64,000 bases of DNA from Ooceraea biroi. Lineage: Eukaryota > Arthropoda > Insecta > Hymenoptera > Formicidae. A program made the translations under genes and the position numbers. The DNA lies in NCBI RefSeq assembly GCF_003672135.1, contig NC_039507.1, positions 16,174,278 to 16,238,277 of the forward strand, read 5' to 3'. Shown here piece after piece: positions 49,293 through 61,100 of the stretch. The notes below the pieces were generated by a model. The model made no database searches, had not been told where the DNA came from, and saw nothing but the letters and a program-made list of their open reading frames with translations. Each line of letters begins with the position of its first letter. The first letter of the stretch is position 1.

Positions 49293-49454
49293 TGTCGAGA
49301 AAATTAATCAGTAAAGTTAATTAAAGCAATGAAAATTTCGTGAATATCAAAACTGCAGTATGTTGCATTAAGCTCTTTATTTAAGATTTGCACTCTATAA
49401 ATATTTCATTATGAATGCTTTCCTGATTGCAATTTAAGTTTCGTACACAGATAA

Positions 49455-49860
49455 ATTATTCATGAAATTCTGTGTGTTCCAGTACGATGTAAGATTATTC
49501 TCTGTTATCTGTCTAACGACATCAAGAGTTATGGGAGTTTAAATATGTCTGAACAGCGAAATTGCTTCCGCGTAACGGAATAGGAAGATAAGACAACAAT
49601 CTCGGATCGCCGCGGGAAAGAATGATCTTTCGCGAAGCGTGTAATATCTGAGAAAATTTCTCGTCGATAAACAACCGCGATTGAAACCAGAGTTGAGAGA
49701 TTACCTCGTTCGACAATACATTATTCATGAAACCTTTTTTTTGCTGCGCCCCAAGATTATCTCCTGTTACTTGTTTAATGGCGTGGTACCGGCAGTAGTA
49801 GAAGTTTAAATATTTCGCGGCGGCTTTTCCCGCGCGACGCGGAGCCCGGAAGATAAGACG
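49455..49860 (+). repeat. Diverged ~266-bp direct duplication
   Basis: Words recur in the same order at near-constant spacing: ATTATTCATGAAA at 49455 and 49720, AGTTTAAATAT at 49536 and 49803, GGAAGATAAGAC at 49583 and 49848 (offsets 265-267). Intervening sequence is partly alignable (GATTATTCTCTGTTATCTG against GATTATCTCCTGTTACTTG). A third trace, GAAGCATGTAATATCTAAGA near 49098, matches GAAGCGTGTAATATCTGAGA near 49636, about twice that spacing. The minus frame at 49522-49905 crosses copy B and is probably chance. Confidence 0.8.
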
Positions 49861-52800
49861 ACGTTGCAGGATATTTCCGAGGAGGAACAATGCCCGGGAC
49901 ACCACAAGTACCTGTTAATAATGCGCATTTCAATCTGCCATTTTGCCTCGGGAGTGGAAAAAGTCAAAGCGCGCGGCGAGATAAGTAATGGGGCGTAACG
50001 TCGCCGCTCTGTCACATTTCGCTCCTACATTATTTCCCGAATGAAAATCTGGCGCTCGCGTATTGAAACTTAATGCAATTCGGGACGCGCGTAAATGGCA
50101 GTTTCAATATTTCGCGTCCAACCTGCATGCGGCGAGCTTGCCCTTATATTTGGAATACAGTTTACGCAAATCACGCAGATTCGTAGGCACGTAGCAGCGG
50201 TTGCGAATGTAGATCTGCGGATAAGGACGATGCCGTTTGCGCAAGATGTCGAGATCGCGCACTGAGAAGCTCGGAAATGCACTCTCAAGCATCAAAATCC
50301 GCAAACGCCCCGAATGCCATTTAACCCTCCACCGCTATGTTTCCGGCGTGTTTCGCGCGATCACGCGACTCATGGGATCTGTTCTGAACCCGGTCGTGCT
50401 TACGGCGCTGTATCCGATGTTAATTTTCTGTTTCACGGAAGAACCTAAAACACAAAGGGAAAGAGAAGAGAGAGAGAGAGAGAGAGGGAAAAAGAAAACA
50501 CGTACGATGGTTATAACAGCGTGTAGTCAGTAGTTCTTTTTCCGTAGTTCTTTTTTCATGAAACTAATTTTCAGTTTTTCCGCCCCCGTAAATTTCCCAG
50601 CTACCCGCGCTACGCTTTTGCCTCGTTATTTCCCCATAGACCGCGAGCTCGCGTTTCCGCCGTGGGCGAAATACTTTTGGATCGATAACTCATTTTTATC
50701 ATTTAAAACGCTTCTTCGCTGGTGCACTGTACCGTGCGCCCTGTGGGATCACGCCGGGTGGATCACTCGATCACGATAAATATAATCGAATGCGGATCGA
50801 AGGGCGAGTGCGGTGGAAGCGATCACCTTGTGGGCAAACGAGCGGCGACAGCCGTGACGGACAGCTCTTTATGTCACGTTCCCCGCGACGACGTTTACCC
50901 TACACCCACGTTATACTTGCTTAAGCAGTAGACGATAAATCAGCCGGCGCGTTTGCGTGGTCGTTACGCGACGGAGCTTGTAAATAATTTGATCTTATCG
51001 TCGTCAGGGCGCTTCGTCGACCGGAGCTATGCGAGAGGAGGGCGAGTTAATGGCCGACTACCGTCATCCCCTTTGGACTTTTCGCTAATTCGCACGGCAC
51101 GGAAGTTTAACGAGATTACATAGCGCCGACATTCGCCTCGAATTTAATTCGAATCAATTCATCCCCATTATTCTTCTTCCACCCTGTTTCATTTTTTTCC
51201 GTTCCGGCCATTTAGCGAACGAAGATTTAACGGCGTTCCATGGAAAGGCGAACGTTTCGTAAACGTCTCGGGAAGGAATGTCTGTATTTATATAATATTG
51301 TATTATTCGGATCTTTGATGCAGCAGCGAAGAATTGTTCTCAAGAGTCGGTTAAGTAAATTCTCCCTTTCTTTCTACGCGCTTGCAGTGATTCGCGAGAA
51401 TCATTTTTGAAATCAGGAAACATCATAATGCTTTGTTCGTTATTTATTGGTCATTCCAGCCTAGATGCTCGCCCACTTTTGCGCCGAAACTTTTATACGC
51501 GGACATAAAACATGCCGGCAAAGTTGCCTATCGTGATTTATTTATCCGGATGTTTCGGAGTTTTTTTTTAGCCAAACATACTGTGCTCTTTTGTCTATGA
51601 ATTTATGAATCCTTATCTATGTATAAATATCACGGATAGGTTTGTGGATTTTTCGCGCATAAACTTTGCAGGTTTCCGTAAGCCACGGTCTCCGATACCA
51701 GATAACTACAGGCAACGCCGCGCGCTTATCCATCGTGATCCGAAAAATGTCGATGGAGTGCGCGCGGCAAATAATAACCTGCGAAAGGAGGTCAGGCTGA
51801 AACAACACGTGTGGAACCGGCGTTCTCCACGTGGAGAAATTAATATCACATTTCCCGGTGGATCCGCGCTCACAATTTTGCCCGGCTAGATACACTAACT
51901 CCTTGAATTTCAGTTACATTTTGCTTCACAAACAGCCGGGGAATTCTCGCTCGATTGCCCCGCGCGATTTTCCCGGCACGTATAGATCTTTGATCCAACC
52001 TTTCTTGAATTCCGCACAGCGCCGCCATTACCGCGCGAGTTCGCCAAGTAGAAGGCGGAGTGGTGCTCGCACGTTGTAAAGCCCGATCGAAAATGGAAAG
52101 GAAGCTGTAACAGCACACATCCCGACTGGCTGGTGGCCTAAAACCGCCGGAGCTCAATGGCGGCGAGAGTAACGATAGCTTTCAGAGCTGGAGTAGCTGT
52201 CGCTCGTAACATTCGCTCGAGCCTTCTTCCGCGCTTCCATCTTCCTAGCGCGGGAGCGACTCGCTCATTACTCGCCCGTGTTTTTATAAATCCACTGCCG
52301 CGTCTTAGCCCCGTCCGATTTGTTAAAGTTTATCGCGAGGGATGGCACTGCCTTAGCCCGTCTCTCCAGCGACCCCGTATTAAGACCCTAAATCTCGTCC
52401 TACAGCGGAAGGGATACGGATGCTCGACGAGTTCTTGCCGGGGGGAGAAATATATAGAGGGATGTACATATGTACGTATGCGTGAGATGCGGAGATGTAT
52501 ATAGATCTGAGACACAAACAAGTCTATATTGAAGGAAAGTGAAAGTATTATTGGAGAAGTCTTACTTTTCACATAATTGACGACACAATGAGTGCAAATT
52601 TGTGCAATTTAGGTGAACAGTCGAGGGAGAGAGAGTTCCCTTTCAAACTTTCTACATTTTCTCTCCGAAATTTATTTTCTATCAGATTTATGTCATCCCC
52701 CGGAATTTCATATAATATTTTATAATAATTACCACATTGTTGCAAAGCTGTATATCTACGTTAGCGTACACGTAAGTGCTTAAATCAGGAGGCAACGATG

Positions 52801-53760
52801 CAAAATTCTACCGCAAGCGCCGAGGAAAATTTATGACGCAAAACGGAAAGTTGTTCATCTCGCTTCTAGTGAGTTTAGACGATGAATGTAAATTTAAGGA
52901 TCTTATATGATATCAGTTTGAGTATACATATATTGATATTAGAAATCTTTTTCCCGTATAACGTCTTTCTCGCATAATATCACACAGACTTGTATAATAT
53001 TAAATAAGTCTATATATTAATAAATAAAAAGGACAATATTATTTGTATATATTATAGAACAAAATACATTAATATTTTTCACGCATTTTTCATTAAAAAA
53101 ATCTAGACTTCGCTACGCTGATGCGATTACACGAGAAACGAAGCAACTTAATGCTATTAACTGGCTAACCAGCGCGGGTTGAAATCCGAACGGAAGCTAG
53201 GTTTTCGAGCAAGCCGTGGTTAAACACGCTGGAGCCGGAAACTGCGCTGCAGAATATGCTAAGCGAATACTTCACTTTAGACGTATGAATCGAAGGTATA
53301 ATACAGAAACAACGTATCGCAGTTTCAGTTAGAAGGAAACTCTAGGTTCATTTATTCGATAGTCGCTTTCATAATCCAGTTATACATGGTACTCTTATAT
53401 CAACAATCCATAATAAATCAGATCGCGCATGTATGCGAACAAGAGCATCTTAACGCCTCCGAAGTAACTTCTTGTCTGTTTATACAGTTCGTTGAAGTAA
53501 CGACTAATCTTCCCTCATTAAACTGAAACACTAGCTTCAACACACTTCTCTTTGTATCAAGCTGTATCAGTTCTCAGAGGATACACGCTCGCTAGGATTT
53601 AAGTGAACGACCGTATAGCCGTATCGCGACGTAATATCCGAAACCCCATATTCGATACACGAAGTCTCTTAAAACAAACGGCTTTACACCACGTTCGTCC
53701 GCTGTGAAGTTTCGCGTTGTTCTGAACGAGACAATAGTCCGCGGCGGCGGCAACCCGGAC
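49861..53760. other. Gene-free, largely CpG-rich stretch
   Basis: The longest CpG-rich zone of the window, about 49800-52460, with many open frames on both strands caused by low stop density. A GA microsatellite lies at 50467-50487. From 52500 to 53600 the sequence returns to AT-rich. No frame shows a recognised domain and no transposon ends were found. Such a zone could contain promoters or short exons, but none can be supported. Confidence 0.5.
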
Positions 53761-53796
53761 TTCTCTTCTACCTCCTCCGTCGAGGGTAGAAGAGAA
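53761..53796. repeat. 12-bp-stem hairpin in CpG-rich DNA
   Basis: TTCTCTTCTACC (53761-53772) and GGTAGAAGAGAA (53785-53796) are exact reverse complements around a 12-nt loop. No T-run follows, and an RNA role is not indicated. Confidence 0.85.
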
Positions 53797-55450
53797 CGAC
53801 CCGCGCCAAATTGAAACCCGATATCTCGAAAAGTAGCTCACGCTCGCAGGATATGAAACGTAATAATCCGCGAGCGTGTCGATTACCCGAGCCGAGACCA
53901 GAGATGAGGAATCGATCATTGTCGGTCATACACGCGTAGCTAATAAATTCTTCTGTCCCGGAAACTGAGCTGTCAGGACGCGAGCTGCGATCCACCCACC
54001 AGCGAAGACACGAATATTAAATCTCGCCCACCTGTCTCTCTTATTCTCCATCTTTCTCCGTTCCGTCTGTCCCCTCCCGGTGAAGACGCATGTGCGCTAT
54101 CCCGGCTATGTACGGAGGGTGGTGTTCATTTCTTCGTTCACGCCGACGGCGGTATATAAAAGCGTGAATTGCGCGACGATCTTACGTCGTCGCGTTGCTT
54201 ATAGCCGCCGTGACGTTTACTCAAAATGTCACGTGAAAGCGACAAAAAGTATGCATAACCACGAAGCCGCTTTGTTCACTCCCTTCACCCCCCCTCCCCC
54301 CCGAAACCACCACTACAAACGAGCGACAAACAAAAAGGAAGAACGATGGAAACGCTTGCCTTGTATTAGAAGATACATTGTGTTGAGCTTTGCAACTTGT
54401 GAGCTTTTTCTCGTGCACGCATTATCCCCTTATGTCGTTATTAAAGTGTTCTGCGACGTAATTGTTGGAAATCACGATTCCGCGTTGCTTATATATAGAA
54501 CAGTTCACTTCTATGGTATTTATCTCTTAATAATGGATTACTCAATCTCGAGTTAATTGAATGAAATTTCTGTCTCAATAATCTGCAGCGATGAAAAATA
54601 AATATTTGCCTCAGTTTGGAATTTCAAATCGGTTTATTACGATTCGCTAAAATTGCTCCGTGCTTTTAATGAAGACGGATATCTTGGATGGATCGCAATC
54701 GCGTTCATCCATCAAAATCTACGCAGACGTCGTATCGGTAGCATGTAGTAATGGCGTCTTTCTTTTCATTCGTTAGAAACCAGTTCCCATCGGAGGAGCG
54801 AGCCACTTTCTTTCGTTACTCCGGGAGACGAATCGGATCGAATTCCGGGATGCTGGAAGAAGTGAACCGTGACTGATAAAACACGTATGGCGAGATACGA
54901 GCGTCGTATATCGCGCCTTCCCTCTTTCCGCGCTGCTCTCGTACACGTCCCGATATCCAGCATTCTTATCTTTTATTAACATGATGCGACAACGAGACGG
55001 CGGGTCGCGCGGTATTACGGAAAATCCGATTCTTTTAGAGTGAAATAGCTATCGCGGTATCGTCGCCATTGAGGGGCACTAGCGCGGAATATACGTACAA
55101 CGTTGTAACCATGCTCTGTCTTGAGTAGCCTTGAGTCCTATGGGCCGAGAATGCAATAACGCGCCACAATGAACGTAATAAACCGTCACGGACTTCTTTG
55201 TTGAGCTCTTATTACGCGCTGGAATTTTACAAAGACATCTTCAAGGGGTCACATTATTGGCATCGAGGAGATTATTGGCGAGGTACAAACTTTTCTGAGA
55301 TGTACAGTAACTTTGAAAGTTCGCTAATGTCGCATATACATGAGCAATCTATGACGAACTTTTAAAATTGGTAGGTCTAGAATTTACAAGCAACAAATAT
55401 TTAGAGGTTTGCCTGAAGTATTGGCATTTTGGTAGACAGCAAAATAACTA
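53797..55450. other. Gene-free stretch
   Basis: Contains a C-rich tract at 54281-54302 (possible i-motif, or G-quadruplex on the minus strand). The 158-codon plus frame at 54080-54556 crosses this tract, encodes a proline patch there and has no recognised domain. AT-rich unique sequence follows up to the TA flanking the pogo-type element. Confidence 0.5.
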
Positions 55451-56360
55451 GAGGAAAGTCCCCGATTATGAGATACCATATCGATTTTGCCGAATGTAAG
55501 GAAATCTATAGGCAGAATTTTAAAATGTAATACGTTATCTTGAAGAGAATTTAATAAGCTTTAGGTTGGTAAAATGAAAAATCTAATTTAAATATTATTT
55601 TTTCTGAAAATTAAAAAAATTTGAAAAAAGAGCTTTACGCGGGATCGAGAAAGTGTGCTCCTAATATAAGATACCTCGAGAAATCGGTGTTAAAAGTGCA
55701 AAATACATCAGTATTGCAATTAAAAAACTTTATTAGATAGTTTTATAAAAATACTGCTACCACAGCCTTCGCCAAATCTTCACGATTTCACTGTCGACGC
55801 TTCCTCGTATCTCTAACCTCCATAGTGAGATTCTATAAAAATTAAATACACAAAACTGCGTAATATAAATTCGTATTAACTTTTCTTTAACCTTAAGTAG
55901 TATTTTCTTTCTTTTTATTACACTACATAATCTTCATATTCGAGCAATAATTATCTCATATTAAGAGTACGCTGAATATCTCATTGTACGAGCCACGCGC
56001 CTAGCGGTTCCGCGATCATGAAATCTAACTTCTACAATTAAGCAATTGAACAAATTGCGTATTTTCCTGTTACTATGATTCTACTCTATCATTGCATACT
56101 GAATTTATTGCCAACCATTTCCTTATTATATAATAAACAAGGTTTAAAGACTTACCTCAAGTTCCTTTGACATGTTCACAATTTCACAAATCTTTTCTTG
56201 CAAAGGCTAAACGCAATAACGAACAATGAATTTTTCACTAAATACATTTTACATCAAGAGTAATAAGTTCATGGTGAAACTAACAGATGGTGCTCACTAG
56301 TTTAGCAGAAACCCCATTATCTCATATTAGGAGCATATCTCATAATAAGGGATTCTCCTC
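55451..56360 (-). mobile_element. Degenerate pogo/Tigger-type DNA transposon
   Basis: Ends are inverted repeats of about 25 bp with four mismatches: GAGGAAAGTCCCCGATTATG on the left, and GAGGAGAATCCCTTATTATG on the right when reverse complemented. Both ends abut TA (55449-55450 and 56361-56362). Variants of TCTCATATTAGGAGC occur near both ends and internally (about 55659, 55952, 56318), as subterminal repeats. A transposase N-terminal relic lies inside on the minus strand, and an AATAAAG signal follows it. At 910 bp the copy is too short for a complete transposase, so it is internally deleted. Confidence 0.88.
55743..56173 (-). pseudogene. Two-exon relic of a pogo-family transposase N-terminus
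   Basis: Exon 1 (56173-56156) starts at ATG and encodes MSKELE, ending GAG|GTAAGT. A 323-nt intron-like gap (56155-55833) ends TTTTTATAG. Exon 2 (55832-55743) continues in frame with NLTMEVRDTRKRRQ, then TGA (55790-55788), then NREDLAKAVVAV and a TAA at 55745-55743. The RKRRQ-[W]-N-E-D-L-A-K-A-V pattern is typical of the N-terminal CENP-B/psq-type helix-turn-helix of pogo transposases, where the stop sits at the place of a conserved tryptophan (TGG to TGA). The DDE catalytic region is absent. The family call rests on this motif plus the TA-flanked ends. Confidence 0.75.
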
Positions 56361-56362
56361 TA

Positions 56363-57683
56363 CGTTATTGCTAAAAGCAAAGACTTGTGTGATTTAATTA
56401 TTATTTTTTATTTTTACATAATTCATCTTCGAAAACAGAATTTAATTATGAATTAATAAAGAGCAATGATAAATGAACAACAATGGAAATAATAATAGTT
56501 TTCGCACGAAAAATTTTAGATTTATCGATAAATCTACGTTATTTCGATCAGACATGAACGCAACGTATGAATTGTGATATCATATGTACAACTTAATCGC
56601 GTGATCTCTGTATTCTTGTATTTTTTACTTTCGTCAAGTTCGTCCCGCTGCGTTCAGGTTGAGGTTGTCACGACGTTCGTTCATCTGAACATCCACACCG
56701 GGAATCCTTTCGTTCTCGGCGAGATTCTCGGTAGCTGTTGCCGTCGGCGAATGTCGAGGGACGATGCTACGTTGCTAGGATGTCATTTCCAATACTCACG
56801 GAAAAAAAATGAAGGCGCGTATCCGCGCGTAAAGGCGCGTCACTTTTCTCGTGTCGCATTGGAACGACTGCTTCCACAACTGAGGATTTATTGCGAGCGA
56901 CTTCTCGGACTGCTTACGGAATAAGCGGGCATAAATCCGCATCGCGTAACTCCGACGATGTTCACTTTCAGGATCTATGATCGATGATGGCGTTTTCCGG
57001 GCGCGTGCGGACCGTAACAATACCGAATGCCCACCGATTTCACCGAGAGAACTCAGCCCCATGAGAGAACACGAGTCGATTATCGCGAACCAATTACTTC
57101 GGTCGCCGCGACAGAACAGTCCGTGAGGATTAAGGACGTTAACTTAATTTGCATACGCCAATGCAGACCGTGGTAACGACCGGGGATGAAGATGTCTGTT
57201 GCGAACTAGGTAGTTTGCGTCATGAAACGAGATTATTCCTCTTGAACGAAAGAAGAATTGCTAGAAAAGCTTGATTGGTTATCAATGCACTTTATTCCCG
57301 CTCCATTGTTAATTTTTAAAAATACAAATTCCGATAGTCTATAATATTGTAATATTATACTAGCAAGAGAGTGAAATCAATACATTGTAATTCCACTTAC
57401 ATATCTAATAAAATCGATGCCGGCGTTTTCAGAATTTTAATCACGATAAAAATTGTGCAAGTCATGATCCACACATACTCAGAATAACGAAGATTACAGG
57501 CTTCGAATACTTACTTGGAGATGTCAGATAACTGAAAATAATGAAGTACCTGTTCACACATTGTCACATTCATTTAAAAATATTTCCATTATACTTGTAA
57601 GATTCGCAGAGCGCATAAAAGCGAGGGGGAGCGCGCGGAGCGATATAAGAGTCCCTCGTGAGCGATTAAATAAATTCATGCGA
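56363..57683. other. Gene-free stretch
   Basis: The 116-codon plus frame at 56574-56924 starts with a hydrophobic run but has no recognised domain. On the minus strand TTATTTTCAG and GTAAGTATTC bracket only 17 nt (57515-57531), a microexon-like arrangement close to the exon candidate upstream on that strand. Otherwise unremarkable. Confidence 0.45.
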
Positions 57684-57859
57684 TCAATTACGGAACATCG
57701 TCCCGTTATATGTTACTGCATCACGTTGCCACTTGTGGAAATCGTCACAAACGGCGAGAAGTGGTTCTCCTTGTGAGCAAACTCTTTCAGATTCCATTAA
57801 CCACAAAGGCTCCTGACATGTACCTTGTAGCACGTTCACACACCAACCGATTCTGTCAC
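57684..57859 (-). CDS. Candidate terminal exon, cysteine-containing, unknown
   Basis: On the minus strand a long pyrimidine tract (rc of about 57885-57920) leads to ATTATAGCAG, then GTGACAGAATCGG opens a frame that runs to TGA at 57684. The peptide has four cysteines (WCVNVLQGTC, RVCSQ, AVCDD) and a tail DFHKWQRDAVTYNGTMF, with a balanced, protein-like composition and no low complexity. The frame continues upstream to an ATG at 57950 through the pyrimidine tract, which gives a leucine run that could mimic a signal peptide. No family recognised; chance remains possible. Confidence 0.22.
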
Positions 57860-57950
57860 CTGCTATAATCACGCGTGCAAGGTAGAGAGCGAGAGGGAGG
57901 AGAGGAAGCACGAGAGACGAGTTTTCCGTTTTCCACGATACGCTTTGCAT

Positions 57951-58070
57951 GAGGATCGCCAGACGAGACGTTCTCGACTCGTCGGGGAATGTAAGGAGGA
58001 CTGATGAATGCGCGAGAGGGCGATTATTTAAGCGTTACTTTGATGAAAGTCATTCCGTTGAAAGCACGTT
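57951..58070. other. CpG-rich spacer
   Basis: Short CpG-rich segment between the exon candidate and the decamer repeat; nothing recognised. Confidence 0.5.
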
Positions 58071-58110
58071 GACGCGACGTGAGGCGACGTGACGCGACGC
58101 GCCGCGCCGT
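58071..58110. repeat. Four tandem GC-rich decamers
   Basis: Exact 10-bp periodicity: GACGCGACGT, GAGGCGACGT, GACGCGACGC, GCCGCGCCGT. The period is close to one helical turn. The block lies in CpG-rich DNA (57600-58330). A regulatory role is speculation. Confidence 0.85.
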
Positions 58111-61100
58111 ATCGGCATCGCTGCACCGCAGCTTCCGCCACCGTCCGCGATGGATGCACGGACGCGGACGGATCCGCCGGCTCCATTACTCCAAAATGTC
58201 ACGTATACGGGCCCGCGTTTCACCACGTTAATGGCTATGCCCGAATGGTAATCCGAAACGTGAATTAAACTCGGCCAAGCGCGCGGCACGTGCGCGGAAA
58301 TCGCCCGCACGCGGTTAATCATACCATCCCGAACGTATATTTAAGTTGCGCGTCGCAGTAACGTTAGTCTGCAATTACGAAATTTATTAGACGTCCCTGG
58401 TACGATGTTTCCGGGTATATGGATCATAATTTATGCAGGCATATCGCTGATATGGATATCAAACGTGCGCAAGTTAGCGAAACGGAACAAATAATATATA
58501 AAAATGAAGCAAATGTTCACACAGGGTGAGCGGATCGATAGAACGATCTTCTATGAGGAAAGCTATAAAAATTAAATTTTTAAAATTCCGATTATGTTGT
58601 TTTGAGAGCGATGGTAAAATAATATATTTCTGCTAAAGTTTGTATATCTGTTACAAAATTATTTAAAACTAATTAGCGCCTTATACTCAAATAGATCAAA
58701 ATCGATAAATTAGATTTAATAACATTCATGAATAAAGATTCAAAAATAACACAGATTTCGTACGATTCTCTTCAAGCGGGAGGGAACACTGATGAAACGC
58801 GGGTTGGTGATATATAAAATCACACGATGAAGTAACGTAATTGTGCTTTAACCACCACAATTTCATCTTAAGATTGTCATTTCTTGTGAAAACCCAACTG
58901 AGTCTGAGGCTTCCACTGGCGTGATTAATGTATATTCTGCTAAGTAGATCATGTTATATAAGCACTTGTACTCATTTTTCACTTTCCTTACATCTTGTAT
59001 TTAATTTTTCATTTTTCACCATCATTTATCTCCCCTCCTTTATCGTGTTTCACGTTTTACACTTTAAATCAATATACACCCCTTCTATACTTTTTATTAT
59101 TATCAATCGAATAATTAAATCCCGTTAATCTGTTACTATTGCACATATAGTTTTGTCTGCACCTATTTCATTACTTACGAAATAATTAATGTGAAGTCCT
59201 TATGCTGCGCAGAAGGGACTGATGACTTTTAAGAGTAATGAATAGCCTCTATATGTTCCTGTCTAGTTATACCAGGCAGACCATTGGTCGCGAGGCATTC
59301 TTTGTCGGGAGGGTAAAATTTTTATCACTGTGTGAAACAGCTGGTCGAGCTTCGCCACGCACGATTACTTCTGTCACGATTTATGAAACAGTATAAATGT
59401 TACCGGGTCGCGGGAACATGAAAAGCCTATATGGATCTAAATGGAGCTCGTGCTCCAGTTAAGCGCAACATTTTCCATTCGTTAATAGCTACAATTACAG
59501 TAGCTGCAGAATAAACAGCGCACTCTGACATTAACACGTGGCCATGCAGGCCGGGGCAAATATTGAAAGAGTAAAAGTGAAAAAAAGCATTGATTACTAC
59601 TGCATAAAATAGTGACGCGTTCATTATATTTGCAAACGCGCGCAAGTAGCAATTTAAGTTGTCCATTACTGTTAATTTCTTATTCCTGAGGCATAAACAA
59701 ATATCCGAGATTGGAGCCAACGTAGAGATTAAAATTTTATGCTCCATTTTTACTTTTTAATTAACACATCGTTTATTTTTTTTGCTGAACATATATATTT
59801 TATTTCATTTTCTTTTATTGCACATCCAGCAATGTTTTACTTTTCTTATATCTAGATTATCGAGAAAATTCAATGAAATTTTTGGCATCAGATTAAATCA
59901 CTAATCTGCGCAACGATACTTGCCCAGGAACTCGAGAATAGAATTTCATTTCGATCGAGATCAACGAACTGTCGAAGAGTGCCGACGCTCTCGATATTTT
60001 TTAATTTTTTCCCCGTAGTTTTTTCTTCTGCAGTAGCGACTCGAATTTACAGTGGCAGATAACTCGCGCTCGCATCTTTGTACACCGGGAGTTGTTCGCG
60101 TCACCCAAGTTCACCGTGGAGAGATCGGGCTGAACTCGCTCCGAGATCAGGAAGCGAGCTTCAGCGCCGGGCGTCGCGACGCCTCCGCTGCCGCGTCGGG
60201 CCCACACCTCCACGGCGGAGATTTATGAAGTATGATAGCATAGCCGACACTCGAGCCCGGAAAAGGCTGCCAGACGCGCGACTGGATCTGCCCGTTGGAA
60301 TTTTTTCGTGTTTCTCGTCGACATACGTAACGTGGATCTTGCTTCCCGCTCACGACCAAGTGACGAAGAAATTCCCTATAAAGCACGTTTTATCGCTCCT
60401 CCCTCCTCGATGCGACGTTGCTCCAATGTTTGTCTCCGGCATTGCATATTCTTTAGAAAAGGTTTTCTTCGTTCTTTGTACGCCATTTATTATAATTCTC
60501 TTGCAATGTGAGTTAAATCGTTCTAGAGTGTTATTAAAATATCATTCCAACAGTGGATTCTGGAAAATTATATCACAATGTTTGTTTCTTCTTTCTCTTT
60601 TAATAAGCTCTCTTTGAATAAGTTTTGGTAAAATTATTGGATAAACGAAAATGTTTCTGCCAATTTCAATATTAATGCTAGTTTCATCCGATATATAATT
60701 TCGTCTGAGTTCTTACATCTCAGTTATGTACGATGTATGCTTTACGAGCTTCTCGAAGAGATATGAATTCGCCTAACTTACTTCCGAAGAAAACACACAA
60801 ATCTAAAGCGATAATAAAGGATAAGACGTCGATATTCGCGTGATCGTAAATATATTCGTGACGTTCCTGTTTGACGCAAATTCCAATGTTGCGCGTGAAT
60901 TAGGAGGCACGACGTGGAAATGCGCGATCGCATTTTTTATGCACTTTTTACCAACCCGGAAGCGTGTTGTCCTCCATAAATCTTCCTTCCCGGAACGAAT
61001 GGTGTCGCGGAATATTTTCTCGCGACTTATCGCACATACGTGTGTACAAAGCTTTCGTGATAGTCTCTTTTCGTCGGGTTAAACGAGTCGTATCGACAGA

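Noticed and set aside
54080..54556. 158-codon plus-strand frame
   Set aside because: Crosses a C-rich simple tract and shows no family resemblance.
60078..60617. Longest open frame (179 codons, plus strand)
   Set aside because: Its residues track base composition (arginine-rich in the CpG patch, hydrophobic in the T-rich part), it has no recognised domain, and there is no splice or promoter support.
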